DNA from: Brachypodium distachyon
Taxonomy: Eukaryota > Streptophyta > Magnoliopsida > Poales > Poaceae
NCBI RefSeq assembly: GCF_000005505.3
Contig: NC_016131.3
Location: forward strand, 60,621,355 to 60,685,354
Reading direction: 5' to 3'
DNA: 64,000 nucleotides
Within the stretch, counting starts at the first letter, position 1. The number at the start of each line of letters is the position of its first letter. A program made the translations under genes and the position numbers. Below, in pieces: positions 34,001-46,664 of the stretch. The notes below the pieces were generated by a model, which saw nothing but the letters and a program-made list of their open reading frames with translations, was not told the DNA's origin and did no database searches.

Positions 34001-37000
34001 TATTCCTTGTTCTTATTGGAGGGATAACTGCCCCACCTCTACAACCTTTCCTTTCATATCTAATGCTGGAGACAAAGTCACTCTGCCATGAGCAACTGCT
34101 TCTTTGGCCGCTCCTTACTTGTGTCAATGTGACCAAGACAAGAGCAAAATATGCAGATCCTATAAGAAAAAGCTACGGAGTACTTGATTCGTGTCAATGT
34201 GACCAAATCAAGACATGCCTCCTCTTTGTTTAAACCATGAATATAATAATGTTTTCTATTCCACTGTAGGTCACCCGTATTGAGTGTAACATGTGGTAAC
34301 AGTGTAACAAGTAGGATACTCTATGCCTAGGCACAACCTTTCATACTACTCCCTCTGTCCCATATTAAGTGACTTTCTATTACATGTATCTAGACGCTTT
34401 TTAGGCACAGATACATCCATATTTGGGCAAATTTGAGTCACTTAATATGGGACGGAGGGAGTACATTTTTGTGTTCCGTACCAATATTTTTATTAAAAAT
34501 ATATGGCCATGATTGCATCATAAAGAGTAGGGAACATTGTCTTTTAACCTTTATTGCCAAGAAAAAACAAACTGAGCTTAGAGTCGGATAAAAAATTTAT
34601 CCAGATCTTCGTGTCTACACGGTGACTGCTTCTATCTATAATAATCAGTAAGAACAGACTACCAATTCAAAAGATATGGTTCTGCCAGACTTGAAAAGTG
34701 CTAATGAAACATAAAAATAAGAGAAAAAGTAACTCAACACCACATGTGAGCTCGTAATATAAGCAGATTTAACTATTCAAGATAAGAGCTGAATATCAAT
34801 AAATAATGGCGGTGGGCTATCAGTCTAACATTTAGTTACCTACACATATGAGGTTACCTGTCCAGTAGCAGAAACACCTTTGTCAGTTCTTCCACACCTA
34901 GAATAGCATGATTCTTTCCTACTGCCAACCAGTAGTCTTGCTCTTTCAAGTACTTTAAATATCTCAGACTGAGAAGACCAAAATATAGAAGTCCTTCAGA
35001 AAACCTCGGATGCCTTCGAGTCCGGAAAAAGCAAAGGAAATAGCTCACAGGGAATTACCTCAACTGTTGGCTCTGTGTGGGCTTCTGAAGCAAAGCCATA
35101 GAATCTGAACAAAAATGGTAGTGAAGAAAAAGCATGAAGAAGGGACTAGACATAAGAAAAAAGAGTTACAAACAGAAATAACAAAGAACAGAGAGCAGAT
35201 GCAGGAGCTGGGGGGAGGTCCAATTTGGAAATCATATTACTGTGGAAGAACCGAAGACACGAGGCAGTTTCAGCTCATATGTCATGTGCTTAGGATTAAA
35301 CATATGTAGTCTACGAACCATGCTGAAAATGAGTGTTGATGTTATCTTCTATATCTAAGTAGGAGAAACCCACTACTTGGTTTCTCTCAACATGCAAGCA
35401 TGCCACATCATCACACCATTAATTTGTTCACACCTATTTAGTGGGAAACTCATATTTTTTTACACATGCATGTATGCTACTTTTCATCGAGCTATTTACA
35501 CTAAGTGACGAATCTATAATCAATCATACAATTTCATTATACATTTTCACTGGATACTCTTTTGTTGCTACTTTTCACTCATGTATGTTAACTAAAAATT
35601 TCCACAAAAGTTCACATATGTTAACTAAAAATGTCCGCAACAACGTGCGGGGCATCATCTAGTTGATTCAAAGTTCGATCTGTGATTAACAAAGAGTTTC
35701 ACACATAAAAGCTCTTGAGATACACCTATATAATAGTTCACTTGTATATTTGATTTAACATCATAGTTTATTTTCGACAGAAACTGTGACATCATTAAGC
35801 ACAATCCAATAATTAAGGGCATGTTTGGTTTGTGCCCAAACTTGCCCTGCCCAAATTTTGGCACCCAATAGAACTTTGATCCTCGTTTGGTTGGTTACCC
35901 AAATATTGGTTCCTACGGAATCTTGCCCACCTACCTCACAATCCCTTCACAACTTTTGCCAAAATTTTGGCCAACTTGGGGCCAAAGAATCTCTAACCAA
36001 TTTTTTGGCTAGCCAATTGTTGGCAAGAATTGGTAGGGCTTGAACTGGCATGAACCAAACATACCCTAAGTAATCAAAATCCATTCCAGACTAAGTATTG
36101 ACTTTTTCTTGGAAAGTACAATCATACCTCTGACCAAAGTACATGATTTTCAAAGCAACTAATCGCTTTTGGCAGTGACTTACAACCCCCACTTGGTGAC
36201 CTATGCAGTAAACAAGAAATTCAGCAAGTTTCAAATAGTCGAGGCGGAAAGGAAAGTATGTCTCGTTAATTTCAACAGGTACATGCTGAATATCTGAACT
36301 TTGCATGCAGAAAATTGCAGAGTTTCTCATAATAAAAAAAGAGTACTCTATAATTGATGCAATTAGCATGTCTTAAGTTGTACCTGCCCTATTAGCACGC
36401 TTGCTTTGAATTTTAGATAAACCATCAAGTCCTTCCCCATTAACATTGCACTATAAATCAAATGCTTACGCATAAATCAGATCAGATAAGAAAAAAAAGT
36501 TCTGTATATGATCTTTCAATTCATAACATGTACCGGTATTTCATTTTAAGTACATATTCATATGTGATCAAATGGAAAGCTTACATCATGGCCTGATGTT
36601 CTACTTTCATGTGATTTTCCATTATTCTGCACTTCTTGATCACAGCCATACAAACTTGCATCAGCAACTAGAGTGGATGGAAAATTGTCCTAGAAAAGAG
36701 AAAAGTTAGCAAAACTCTAGCATAACTCAATGTTACATTATGGGATAATAGTTAAAGGATGCAGCACAACATATTTTTCGAAACCATACAACATCAGTTC
36801 ATTCAACCTCCAATTGATGCAAGTATGGACGCTTAACATATTACTCCTTCCGATCCATAATAAGTGTCTTTGATTTAGTACAACTTTGCTAAATCAATGA
36901 CACTTATTATGGATCGGAGGGAGTAACAACATTAAACTTTAAGTTTTTGTGCATGATATAGTCATGTTTACAGTATTGCAATTATAAACTAATTATGTAT

Positions 37001-39022
37001 GCCTGTGAAGATATACTATTGAGTATTGACGCTGTCAGCTTGAAATTGATTGAAGAAACTTATTCATTATGCATTTAAGAACAATCAGGAATGCAATCTT
37101 ATACTACAGAAGGAAATATATTGCAAACTTCATACGACATACGACAGCGACCAACCAGTACACCATCTTTCAGCCACCAGGAAATCAATGTGCTAATGTG
37201 CAGTAAGCAATTTACATTAATAATCTTAACCTAGAAAAATGTGCAGCTGTAAGCTACGTTGCACCAATACGGCGACACGCATACGGGGACACGGGACACG
37301 GCAATTTTCAAAAACGGTCATACGGGGACACGGCGAGTATATATATATAAATAATTTAAAATATATAATTAGTAAAAGAAAGTATTGCCCCGTTTGAGAA
37401 TATTACGGGCTAGTTTTGGTAACTGCGCCATTTGAGAATATTACGGGCTAGTTTTGGTAACTTCCCCATTTGAGAATATTACGGGCTAGTTTTGGTAGGT
37501 TATATATGGTAGTTACACTAACCATGTATACCACGTCACTTATTTTGGGACGGAGGGAGTATATCATGATCTGCATATAAATAGAAGGAGAGTGGGATTA
37601 GCGCCAAGTATTCCTTTTGTACTCGCAATACTGATCCCAATCCCACACATCTCGATCCCCAGCGGCCGTGTCACGCGTGTCAAGGCGTATTCACCCCGTG
37701 TACCGATTTATTTTGTTTACTTTTAATGCAAAAATCAGGGGACACTTGGGGACACCCGTGTCGGGGCGTGTCCCTGCGTGTCCACACGGTGACACGGCCA
37801 GATCTGCCGTATTGGTGCTTCCAAGGTTGTAAGGATAGAGATTATTGTGCTTAAACAAGGTTCTTTCGCATTAAGAGAATAAAGCCGTACAGGACAGAAG
37901 GCGTCACTCATAAGGCTAAGCTGTGTTACATTATCACTTGTGAAAGCACTCATATGGCACAAAAACGATTTATAAGGATAACTAGCATTTGAAACAAAAA
38001 ATCACCATGTCAAATTTGTTGGAAATAATCTTCCCTTGGCGTGTATTTGAGTCAGTCCGAGTCATGGGCGTATCCACCTTAGAGGCTGTGGAGGCAGCTG
38101 CCCCCACTCTCAAATGCTTAATTAGTTCATGAACACATCTTTTCCCCATCTCAATTTGTATCCTGGATCCGCCCCTGGTCCGAGTCCTTGTAGAATAAGT
38201 ACAGCTGGAGTTTCCTAGTTGATTAGTTGACAAGTTGTATTAGGGAGTACTCATCCGTGTAGGTGTTGGAGTTCTTTCCTAATCGTGTTCGTATCCGTAT
38301 AGGAGTGGCTAGCTTGGTTCCGCATGCATATATAGACCAAGGCAGCACCAGATTGTAACGTGAGGATTATTGAGAAGAAATAAAAAAGACAAGGGGCGAC
38401 AGGTGCATTTGGCTCTAAAGATTTTGTGATCGTGCGTGCTTGTGTCTTCATGTGATTGATCTTGGGCAGACCCAACAAAGTTTACAACTCTGTGGTGCTG
38501 ATAATTACCATTTACAGAGTGTTTTTTTGACGGAACATTTACAGAGTGTTGTGTTCGGTCTGTAGTTCTGTACCCACTAGTACCACAAACGACTTTAATA
38601 GAATGGTCATAACTGGTCATCATAGTTCATAACAATGGACAAGGAATCTAACAAGAATTTTAATCGGCCAAAGCTCTGGTCTCTGTAGGTCAGTTTTAAA
38701 TGAATAAAGGCACTTAAAGCTTTTTTGTCTCAGGGAGAGGAGGTTACAACCATGGCAGAGGAAAGGGATAGAGGAGTCACCTTGGAGACGCAGCTACAGC
38801 TCGAGGCAATCTGGGCGAGCCTCTGGTTCTCCCTCTCCAACTCCTACCCACGCCCAATTCAACAGAGTAAAGATGAAGAAATTTGCCCAGCACAACATAC
38901 CAACCAAAATTAGCGAAAAGAACAAAAAGAAATGAAGAGGTAGAGCTCCGCACCAGTACGCGCAGCCGGAGCGCGGCGACCTCCGTCCGCAGCGAAACCG
39001 TCTCGCCGTTACCCGCCGCCAT
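28100..39022 (-). CDS. PUS3: tRNA pseudouridine(38/39) synthase (PUS3/DEG1, TruA family)
   Basis: Sixteen exons on the minus strand: 38954-39022, 38781-38843, 36585-36689, 36384-36450, 36128-36200, 35059-35104, 34858-34968, 31169-31235, 30836-30926, 30027-30087, 29809-29939, 29593-29710, 29172-29295, 28553-28654, 28412-28480 and 28100-28155. All junctions are GT-AG and phases agree, giving 450 aa. An N-terminal coiled-coil-like segment ([12 protein letters not shown]) precedes the TruA fold: [20 protein letters not shown], the catalytic loop [14 protein letters not shown] with Asp170, [13 protein letters not shown], and [20 protein letters not shown]. The C-terminus is [20 protein letters not shown]. 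Family members convert U38/U39 in the tRNA anticodon arm to pseudouridine. Introns make up most of the ~11 kb and hold MITEs, a Helitron and tandem repeats. The second to third exon step leaves a 2-kb gap where a further small exon could be hidden. Confidence 0.93.
30236..30757. mobile_element. Probable TIR element (CTTTGATTC ends) with internal duplication
   Basis: The left end reads GTCTTTGATTCGTAGGATTC, and the right end GAGTCAAAGAGGCCC is roughly its inverse. Inside, a 138-bp unit is tandemly repeated. It lies in a PUS3 intron. Similar ends (GAATCAAAGGAGGCC) occur at about 3089-3103. Exact borders and target duplication were not resolved. Confidence 0.45.
30280..30555. repeat. 138-bp tandem duplication, nearly identical
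   Basis: Copies begin at 30280 and 30418 (AACTCGATATCATGACATTT). They differ at only a few positions, for example ACATCTACAGG versus ACTTCTATAGG. The high identity suggests a recent duplication. Confidence 0.92.
31828..31860 (-). mobile_element. Helitron 3' terminus in PUS3 intron
   Basis: The minus strand reads a hairpin CCGCA-GCAAAA-TGCGG, then GGAATCAC, CTAG and host T (+ coordinates 31827-31853). This is a standard grass Helitron 3' end. The body would extend rightward over the tandem repeats at 32.1-32.5 kb. The 5' TC end was not found. Confidence 0.6.
32081..32505. repeat. ~220-bp tandem duplication
   Basis: GTGAAGGTGAAAATCCTAGG begins a unit at 32083 that recurs at 32303 (GTGAAGTTGAAAATCCTAGG). 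Both copies contain ATGATGTGGATG clusters and TTGCAAACATTTAATGA. It is AT-rich, not coding, and lies next to a Helitron end inside a PUS3 intron. Confidence 0.85.
33578..33965. mobile_element. 388-bp Stowaway-like element in PUS3 intron
   Basis: The left end CTCCCTCCGTTCCAGTATAC and then TGGGCTGATCT are matched in inverse by AGATCAGCCCCACATACCGG and then AATGGAGGGAG at the right, with TA on both sides. The terminal repeats are about 33 bp. It is longer than the other MITEs here and has no transposase. Confidence 0.85.
34347..34463. mobile_element. Stowaway-type MITE in PUS3 intron
   Basis: CTCCCTCTGTCCCATATTAA and the inverse TTAATATGGGACGGAGGGAG are flanked by TA. The core carries ATGTATCTAGACGC. 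It lies in the 3.6-kb intron between the catalytic-Asp exon and the next one. Confidence 0.9.
35345..35662 (+). mobile_element. Complete small non-autonomous Helitron (318 bp)
   Basis: The element starts TCTTCTATATCTAAGTAGG after a host A (35344) and ends with a 5-bp-stem hairpin CCGCA-ACAACG-TGCGG (35635-35650), eight bases, then CTAG (35659-35662) before a host T (35663). Insertion between A and T with TC and CTAG ends is the Helitron hallmark. It has no coding capacity. It lies in a PUS3 intron. Confidence 0.8.
35817..36066. mobile_element. Tourist-like MITE with TAA duplication
   Basis: GGGCATGTTTGGTTTGTGCC at the left and the inverse of GGCATGAACCAAACATACCC at the right are flanked by TAA on each side (35814-35816 and 36067-36069). 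The 250-bp size and 3-bp duplication fit PIF/Harbinger-derived MITEs. It ends about 60 bp from a PUS3 exon. Confidence 0.85.
36842..36925. mobile_element. Stowaway-type MITE in PUS3 intron
   Basis: An 84-bp near-palindrome: CTCCTTCCGATCCATAATAA and the inverse TTATTATGGATCGGAGGGAG, with TA borders. Confidence 0.9.
37261..37818. mobile_element. TIR element (GCACCAATACGGC ends) in PUS3 intron
   Basis: GCACCAATACGGC at 37261 is exactly inverted at the right end (GCCGTATTGGTGC, to 37818). Just inside both ends lie runs of GACACGG-type words in opposite orientation. The interior has a 38-bp tandem repeat and a half MITE (about 37531-37561). There is no coding capacity. No target duplication was recognised. 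Confidence 0.6.
37391..37504. repeat. Three tandem copies of a 38-bp unit
   Basis: Copies start at 37391, 37429 and 37467 (TTTGAGAATATTACGGGCTA and onward) and are nearly identical. They lie inside the GCACCAATACGGC element. Confidence 0.92.
38063..38177. mobile_element. hAT-type MITE (115 bp) with 8-bp target duplication
   Basis: GTCCGAGT flanks both sides (38055-38062 and 38178-38185). The ends CATGGGCGTATCCA and the inverse CAGGGGCGGATCCA are terminal inverted repeats with the CA-GGGCG start usual for hAT. It lies in a PUS3 intron. Confidence 0.85.
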
Positions 39023-39116
39023 GGCGCCCGCTTATCGGAGCCCTAAACCTCGCACCGTTATTACTTCGGCGGGTCGGCGGTTTAGGTGTCGATATGCGCC
39101 GATCGCACCAAACCCG

Positions 39117-39215
39117 GCCCGTTTAGTTTGGGCCTTACCGGTCACGAGGGATATGCTTTGACCGGGCCCGTTTAGTTTGGGCCTTACCGGTCACGAGGGA
39201 CATGCTTTGACCGGT
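39117..39215. repeat. 49-bp tandem repeat in a divergent promoter
   Basis: GCCCGTTTAGTTTGGGCCTT and the bases after it occur at 39117 and 39166 with one or two differences. The pair lies between the divergent PUS3 and aldose epimerase genes, about 95 bp upstream of the PUS3 start codon. Confidence 0.92.
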
Positions 39216-39438
39216 CCAGTCTGGTTGTTAGCTTCATCCTGCACAGATTAGGGCGTTTGTTATCGTTGTTTCAAATCAAAAAACGCATTTGTTATCTTCA
39301 CCCTGGGGATAAAGTCTGTATTGCCATTCAAATTCAGAATTGGAGAAGATGTAGCCGGAGATGGATCCTGTTGACTAGGACAGTCCTTGCTCGCTCTCCT
39401 CTAGATCCCACTGGCTCAACTGCTCTCCTAGTCTCCCC

Positions 39439-39446
39439 TATAAATA
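39439..39446 (+). promoter_or_regulatory. TATA box of aldose epimerase gene
   Basis: TATAAATA lies about 80 bp upstream of the start codon, a normal distance for a short leader. Confidence 0.6.
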
Positions 39447-39520
39447 GGCAACAAACAGAGTGAGCAATCTGATCCGAAAGTTGGATAAGAGATCGGCCGT
39501 TGGAGGTACTAGCACTAGGC

Positions 39521-40819
39521 ATGGCGACGAGCATGAAGACGGTGCTGCTGTGGCTGGTGGTGGTGTGGTGGGCAGGAGGCGGTGGCGCGCCGGCCGACGC
39601 GATGAGGAAGCAGGGGAAGGGGACGCTGGGGTACTACGAGCTGCGCAGGGGCGAGTTCTCCATGGTCGTCACCAACTGGGGCGCCACCATCCTCTCCGTC
39701 AGGCTCCCCGACAAGAACGGTACGTTTTACGTCGGCCAATTATAAATAAACTAACCCATTGTGCATTGATTGATCGCATTCGGTGTTTAATCAATGTTGC
39801 AGGGCGCATCGACGACGTCGTTCTTGGGTACAAGAAGATCGGAGGCTACGTGGTGCGCTGCACGCTTGATCTGAATTACTTAACTAATAGCGTCTGTTTT
39901 GTTGCTAATGAATTTCTTTGTGTGTGCCTGCCTGCCAACAACAACAAACAAGAATGACACGACCTACTTCGGGGCGCTGGTGGGTCGCGTGGCGAACCGG
40001 ATCGCGGGGGGCCGCTTCACGGTGAAGAACCACCCGTACCACACGTACCGCAACGACGGCAACAACACGCTCCACGGCGGCCACCGAGGATTCAACCAGG
40101 TGTTCTGGTCCGTCCGGGAGCGTGTCACGGGCGCCTTCCCCTACATCACATTCTCCTACACGAGCTACGACGGCGAGCAAGGGTTCCCGGGCGCGCTGGA
40201 CGTGCGGGTCACCTACAAGATCGACGGCGACTACTCCTACAGCGTCACCATGTACGCGCGCCCCGTGGACGGCGACAAGCCCACCCCCGTGAACCTGGCC
40301 CAGCACACCTACTGGAACCTCCGGGGCCACGGCCGGGGCACCATCCTCGACCACTCCGTCCAGATCTACGCCTCCGCCGTCACCCCCGTGGGCGCCGACC
40401 TCATCCCCACGGGCGCCGTCACCCCCGTCGCCGGGACGCCCTTCGACTTCCGCTCCCCGGCCGCGCCCGGCGCGCGCATCGCGGAGGTGCCCGGAGGGTA
40501 CGACATCAACTACGTGCTGGACGGCGCAGGGCTGGACGGGCAAGGGGTGCGCAAGGTGGCCACGGTGAGCGAGGCGGAGTCCGGGAGGGTGATGGAGCTG
40601 TGGGGCGACCAGCCGGGCGTGCAGTTCTACACGGGGAACTTCCTCAAGGGCGACGAGGGGAAGGGTGGCGCCGTGTACGAGAAGCACGGCGGGATGTGCC
40701 TGGAGACGCAGGACTTCCCCGACGCCGTGCACAACCCGAAGTTCCCCACCGAGATCTACCGCAAGGGACAGGTGTACAAGCACTACATGCTCTACAAGTT
40801 CTCCCTCGCCAAAAACTAG
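39521..40819 (+). CDS. Aldose 1-epimerase (mutarotase)
   Basis: Three exons, 39521-39719, 39803-39852 and 39953-40819, join in frame at GT-AG introns to give 371 aa. Residues 1 to about 26 form a hydrophobic signal-like segment (TVLLWLVVVWWAGGG), suggesting entry to the secretory pathway. The galactose mutarotase fold follows: NWGATILSVRLPD, TTYFGALVGRVANRIAGG, the NTLHGGHRG loop with catalytic-type His124, AQHTYWNLRGHG with the second conserved His, and CLETQDFPDAVHNPKFP with the conserved catalytic Glu334. The enzyme interconverts alpha and beta anomers of aldohexoses. Codons are very GC-rich in exon 3, as in many grass genes. The long antisense ORF across exon 3 is a shadow. The gene is divergent from PUS3. 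Confidence 0.95.
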
Positions 40820-41360
40820 AGATCGGTCTGTAGTCCTGTAAGAGAGGATGGATCCGAGTTAAAAGTAGTTGTTGACACTCCAGTAGTCCAGCACGTAGTT
40901 ATTTAGCATACCATGAACTAGCGAGCTCTCTGCGTGCACGTACGTTATTTCGTTGATCCGTCCCATAGGGTGCTGTGCTCAGCTTTTTGGACTAGTGCTT
41001 GTTGGTGAATGGTGAGTGCGTGCATCGGTGCATGCTAGCATGGATAAGTTAATAAGGGCACTTTCGTGTAAGCTATTAAAAACTGGCTGGCATTTGTTTG
41101 GCAATAGCAATTTGGAAGAAGGATATTGCACTAGTACTACTACATGTTGAGTCGCAAAAATCCATGGAAGTTCCACACACACAAAAGAAAAAAACGATCC
41201 GAGGTGCCAACATCTGATGATTGAGTCTGTAACTGTCGCAGCGAATCGAAATGGAATTTTGAGAAAGCGAAAGCAAGCCTCAAAATTTCAAGTGTTCATT
41301 TCGTACAGAACAAACTCGTCGATGCATGCGTTCAATTCCAACATGTACGCATCGATCCTG
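40820..41360. other. Intergenic, no feature seen
   Basis: The 3' flanks of the epimerase and RING genes, which converge here. No repeat or RNA gene was seen. Confidence 0.5.
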
Positions 41361-41765
41361 TTATCCTAGGCCTAGCAAGGCTGCCTTCTTCCTCAAGTCC
41401 TCGACGGCCAAGAACCAGCTGTACCTGAGATCATTCCGGGCAGCCGGGCTCATCGGCGGCAGCTGGTGGCGGCACGTGGGGCAGGTGCCGTGCACCCGGA
41501 GCCACTTGCCGACGCAGCCGCGGTGGAACCGGTGCCCGCACGGCAACTCCGCCTTCTTCCGCTGATCATCCGCCGCAAGGCAGATCGCGCACTCCCCCTC
41601 CTCATCCTCATCTTCTTCTCCACGTGTTTCGACAGCGACGAGGCCGTCGATCGCCTCCTTGGACGCGCCGGCTCCCGAGGAGGAGAGCAGGAAGCCGCTC
41701 GTGTCCAGCAGACGGCGGGCAGTCTCCGCGAGTACCAGCTCCGGCGTCATCAGCGGCTCTTCCAT
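41361..41765 (-). CDS. RING-H2 finger protein (probable E3 ubiquitin ligase)
   Basis: A single exon on the minus strand; the ATG at 41765 gives 134 aa (an upstream in-frame codon is not ATG). An N-terminal helix-like region and an acidic stretch (GEEDEDEEGE) precede a RING-H2 domain from Cys59: CAIC, then LPCGHRFHRGC, then TCPTCR, which is the C3H2C3 ligand pattern. Such small proteins recruit an E2 enzyme and ubiquitinate targets. There is no membrane segment. The substrate is unknown. The C-terminus (RYSWFLAVEDLRKKAALLGL) may be a helix. Confidence 0.88.
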   Translation of the reverse strand: MEEPLMTPELVLAETARRLLDTSGFLLSSSGAGASKEAIDGLVAVETRGEEDEDEEGECAICLAADDQRKKAELPCGHRFHRGCVGKWLRVHGTCPTCRHQLPPMSPAARNDLRYSWFLAVEDLRKKAALLGLG

Positions 41766-42576
41766 CGATCGCAATCGACGTACGCGCTGAAAGTCTTGAT
41801 GATTACGGCCTACGGGAGGATGCCTGCGTTGATATAGGTGCCGGGCGCCGCGGGCGGACGACAGTGTTCTCCGAGTCGGGCGCCTACAGAGTGCAGACCA
41901 GCGTGGTTTCGGATTAAGGCTAGAGCCGCTGACAGCCTGACAACGTTTATGCTATAACCCTGGCATCTTTTCCCACCCAAACAGCTCTATCGGACAAGGG
42001 TGAAAACTGAAACCTTGAATCGGTCAAAATTTGGATCACCTCTTCCACCGATAGGATGTGATAGTCCAAAGGTGCCAGACGCAAAGCGCAATCCCTCTTG
42101 GTGATGCTCGCCCCGGGAAGACGATTCTCTCTTCCCCCCCACCTACCAGATGCAAAGTAAGATCATTGCTCGAAATGTTCGACAATCATGGTTTCAGAAC
42201 AAACAGGTGAAAACTGAAAGCTTTCAACTGTCAAATTTTGGCACTTTGTTCCACCAGCATCACCAACAAAAAATTACAAATTCAGAAGCTATAGAGGCAC
42301 ACTCCTGGACTGTCAAACTTTGAAATGTTATTAAACTAAACCAGCAGCACACGCCTGGAAAAACTACATTCAAAGCACAGAAGCAATATAGGCAAACAGG
42401 TAAGCATTGTGCAACTGAAATCCCATTTCACATGTTCATTGTACGACAAAACTTGAAATATCAAACCAAGTCTACTGCAAGGATGGATTCAAGAATTGGG
42501 AACAATTCTAGACAACAGTTGGCGGACAAAATTTCTTCCGACTAATGCAACAAAATCAGGGTCCTACATCACATGT
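41766..42576. other. Intergenic, no feature seen
   Basis: Leader of the RING gene, then AT-rich DNA and the RPS9 3' UTR. No repeat was recognised. Confidence 0.5.
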
Positions 42577-44888
<2,312 letters not shown>

Positions 44889-45540
44889 GGCTGACGGTGC
44901 CTCCCCCGCTCAACGCCGGTATCGGACGCCGGCGCCGCCGCAAGAAGGGTCGTGAGGTCGGGAAGGTAATGGAGGCGACAGATCGTTTGGGCAGAGTCCT
45001 TATAAGGGGAAGATGTCCAAAACCCTAACCCTAGAGAGACGGGCTTACTGGGCCGACATTCCAAAGGCTGGCCCACTAATTCTAGAGCTGTTCTTACGTC
45101 CCCTTAAAAAAAAGAACATTATTCCACTAAAAAAAACATTGTTTTCTCCACGTCTCCACAAAATATTCGTTCAGAAAATCTAAAAAGGACTTAAAATATA
45201 TTTCAGAAATACTGGTATTCTTTTCATGGAAAAAATATTATAGCCCCACTACAACTTCGTGTCTATGCTCTGGCTCAATGAATCAGGTCCAAAATACTGA
45301 GACTTTCGCAGTGAATTTCTCATTCATCTGGTTTTCAATAAATTTTCACGTCATTTTTCTAGATTTTTTGAATTGATAAATGGAATTTTGCACTCTCCCA
45401 CCACCAAGGAGGACCATAAAAAAAAGATCAGAAGCATGTTACCCGAACAAATGGACAAATCTCGAACGAGGCACGCAAGTCACAGAAAACCGAGTTGTAG
45501 GGCTGCCGAACAAGACCTATGCATACATCTGAGTGCAAGC
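44889..45540. other. RPS9 promoter region and unassigned DNA
   Basis: 44889-45060 contains AAACCCTAACCC (telo-box-like, minus sense AACCCTAACCCTAG at about 45020-45033), common in ribosomal protein gene promoters. Beyond it, AT-rich DNA without a recognised feature. Confidence 0.45.
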
Positions 45541-45559
45541 AAAACCTACTATAACTTTT

Positions 45560-46090
45560 TTTCGGGAGGACCCCAAAAATAAAAAATAAAACAAAAAAGA
45601 CAGGGCTGCAGGAGGGCCTAATCTCCCAGATCAGCAGAGCACGCATGAATGCAACTTCAAATGTCTTCCCAAATGAGGAAAGCCACCTCTAGGGGAGGCA
45701 AGGCCACACTCCTAAAAATACGCCTATTTCGTTCCTTCCAGACCCCCCACCACCAAACATACAAGAGCCTCCTACTAATGCCAGCCTTGAGCTTCCCTCT
45801 CATGGGGGTGTCCAAGAGAGCGTCCACCGAGGAAGGAGGAGGTGATGCGGGAGAGACAGCGTTGCTCCACCCTGGATGAGCTCCCACACCTCCTTCGTGA
45901 AAGAGCACTCCCGCAAAGGTGGAAGATGATGGATAGCGGGTGGATATGGCAAAGCGGGCAAATGGGAGTGTGAGGCCAGCCACAAGATGCCATGTTGTCA
46001 GCCGTGAAGATCTTTCTGTGCACCAGCGTTCAGGCGAAGAACCTGACCTTTGGCTCCGCGTGGGCTTTCCACACCTTGTCCGCCGCAAAG
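45560..46090 (-). pseudogene. LINE zf-RVT fragment
   Basis: Minus-strand frames show RKIFTADNMASCGWPHTPIC with PLC, then a shifted frame with CSFTKEVWELIQGGA, then LYVWWWGVWKERNRRIFRS, all typical of the C-terminal zf-RVT region of plant LINEs. At least two frameshifts separate the pieces. The 5' reverse transcriptase is missing. Confidence 0.75.
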
Positions 46091-46321
46091 GGAGGAAACG
46101 ATCAACTTGACTATATTAACAAGTTGTGTTGATCAAAGAAATGACAAATTCTGCTTCTTGGTCAATTACTTGGATTTTGAGATATAATTTTACCATTGTA
46201 CATAATTTTGTACCATAAAAATTACAGCACTAACAAAAGTCAGACAATTGTGCTTTTTTATACCTTTTATAACATTAGTTTTATAATCCTGCAATTGCTC
46301 GGTTGCATATCTCTAGACTTA

Positions 46322-46479
46322 GGTTGTGTTTGGTATTGCGGTGGATTCTCATAATCCCGTTTTTCTCACCCGTTTTTCATTATTTTTGTGTTTGGTTAAC
46401 CATTTTTTTCTGTGTATTTCTGCACAGCAGATTATAAAATAAGTTCAGCGCAGCACATTCAGCAATGCCAAACTGAGCC
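46322..46479. mobile_element. Tourist-like MITE with TTA duplication
   Basis: GGTTGTGTTTGGTATTGC at the left and the inverse of GCAATGCCAAACTGAGCC at the right are bounded by TTA at 46319-46321 and 46480-46482. About 158 bp. Confidence 0.75.
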
Positions 46480-46664
46480 TTAAAATTGATTACAAATTAT
46501 TTCCCATCGTTTCTTTTTTTTAAAAATCGTTTTCTATGACCGTAGAGTTTTTCTTTTTTAGCTTGACCGTGGAGTTTTTTATTTAGCTTGACGGCGGAGT
46601 TGTTTGATACGCATACTGCCATATTGATCGAACCCTCTCCTCGGCATTTCGCCGAACACACGCC

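Noticed and set aside
37391..37504. Short regular repeats resembling a CRISPR array
   Set aside because: Only three adjacent 38-bp copies without spacers, in plant DNA. It is a simple tandem repeat.
38262..38480. Possible solo LTR starting TGTTGGAGTTC
   Set aside because: No second end, no target duplication and no primer site could be fixed.
39905..40783. 292-codon minus-strand ORF opposite aldose epimerase exon 3
   Set aside because: It is a shadow of the very GC-rich coding exon and has no domain. The + strand has clear catalytic motifs.
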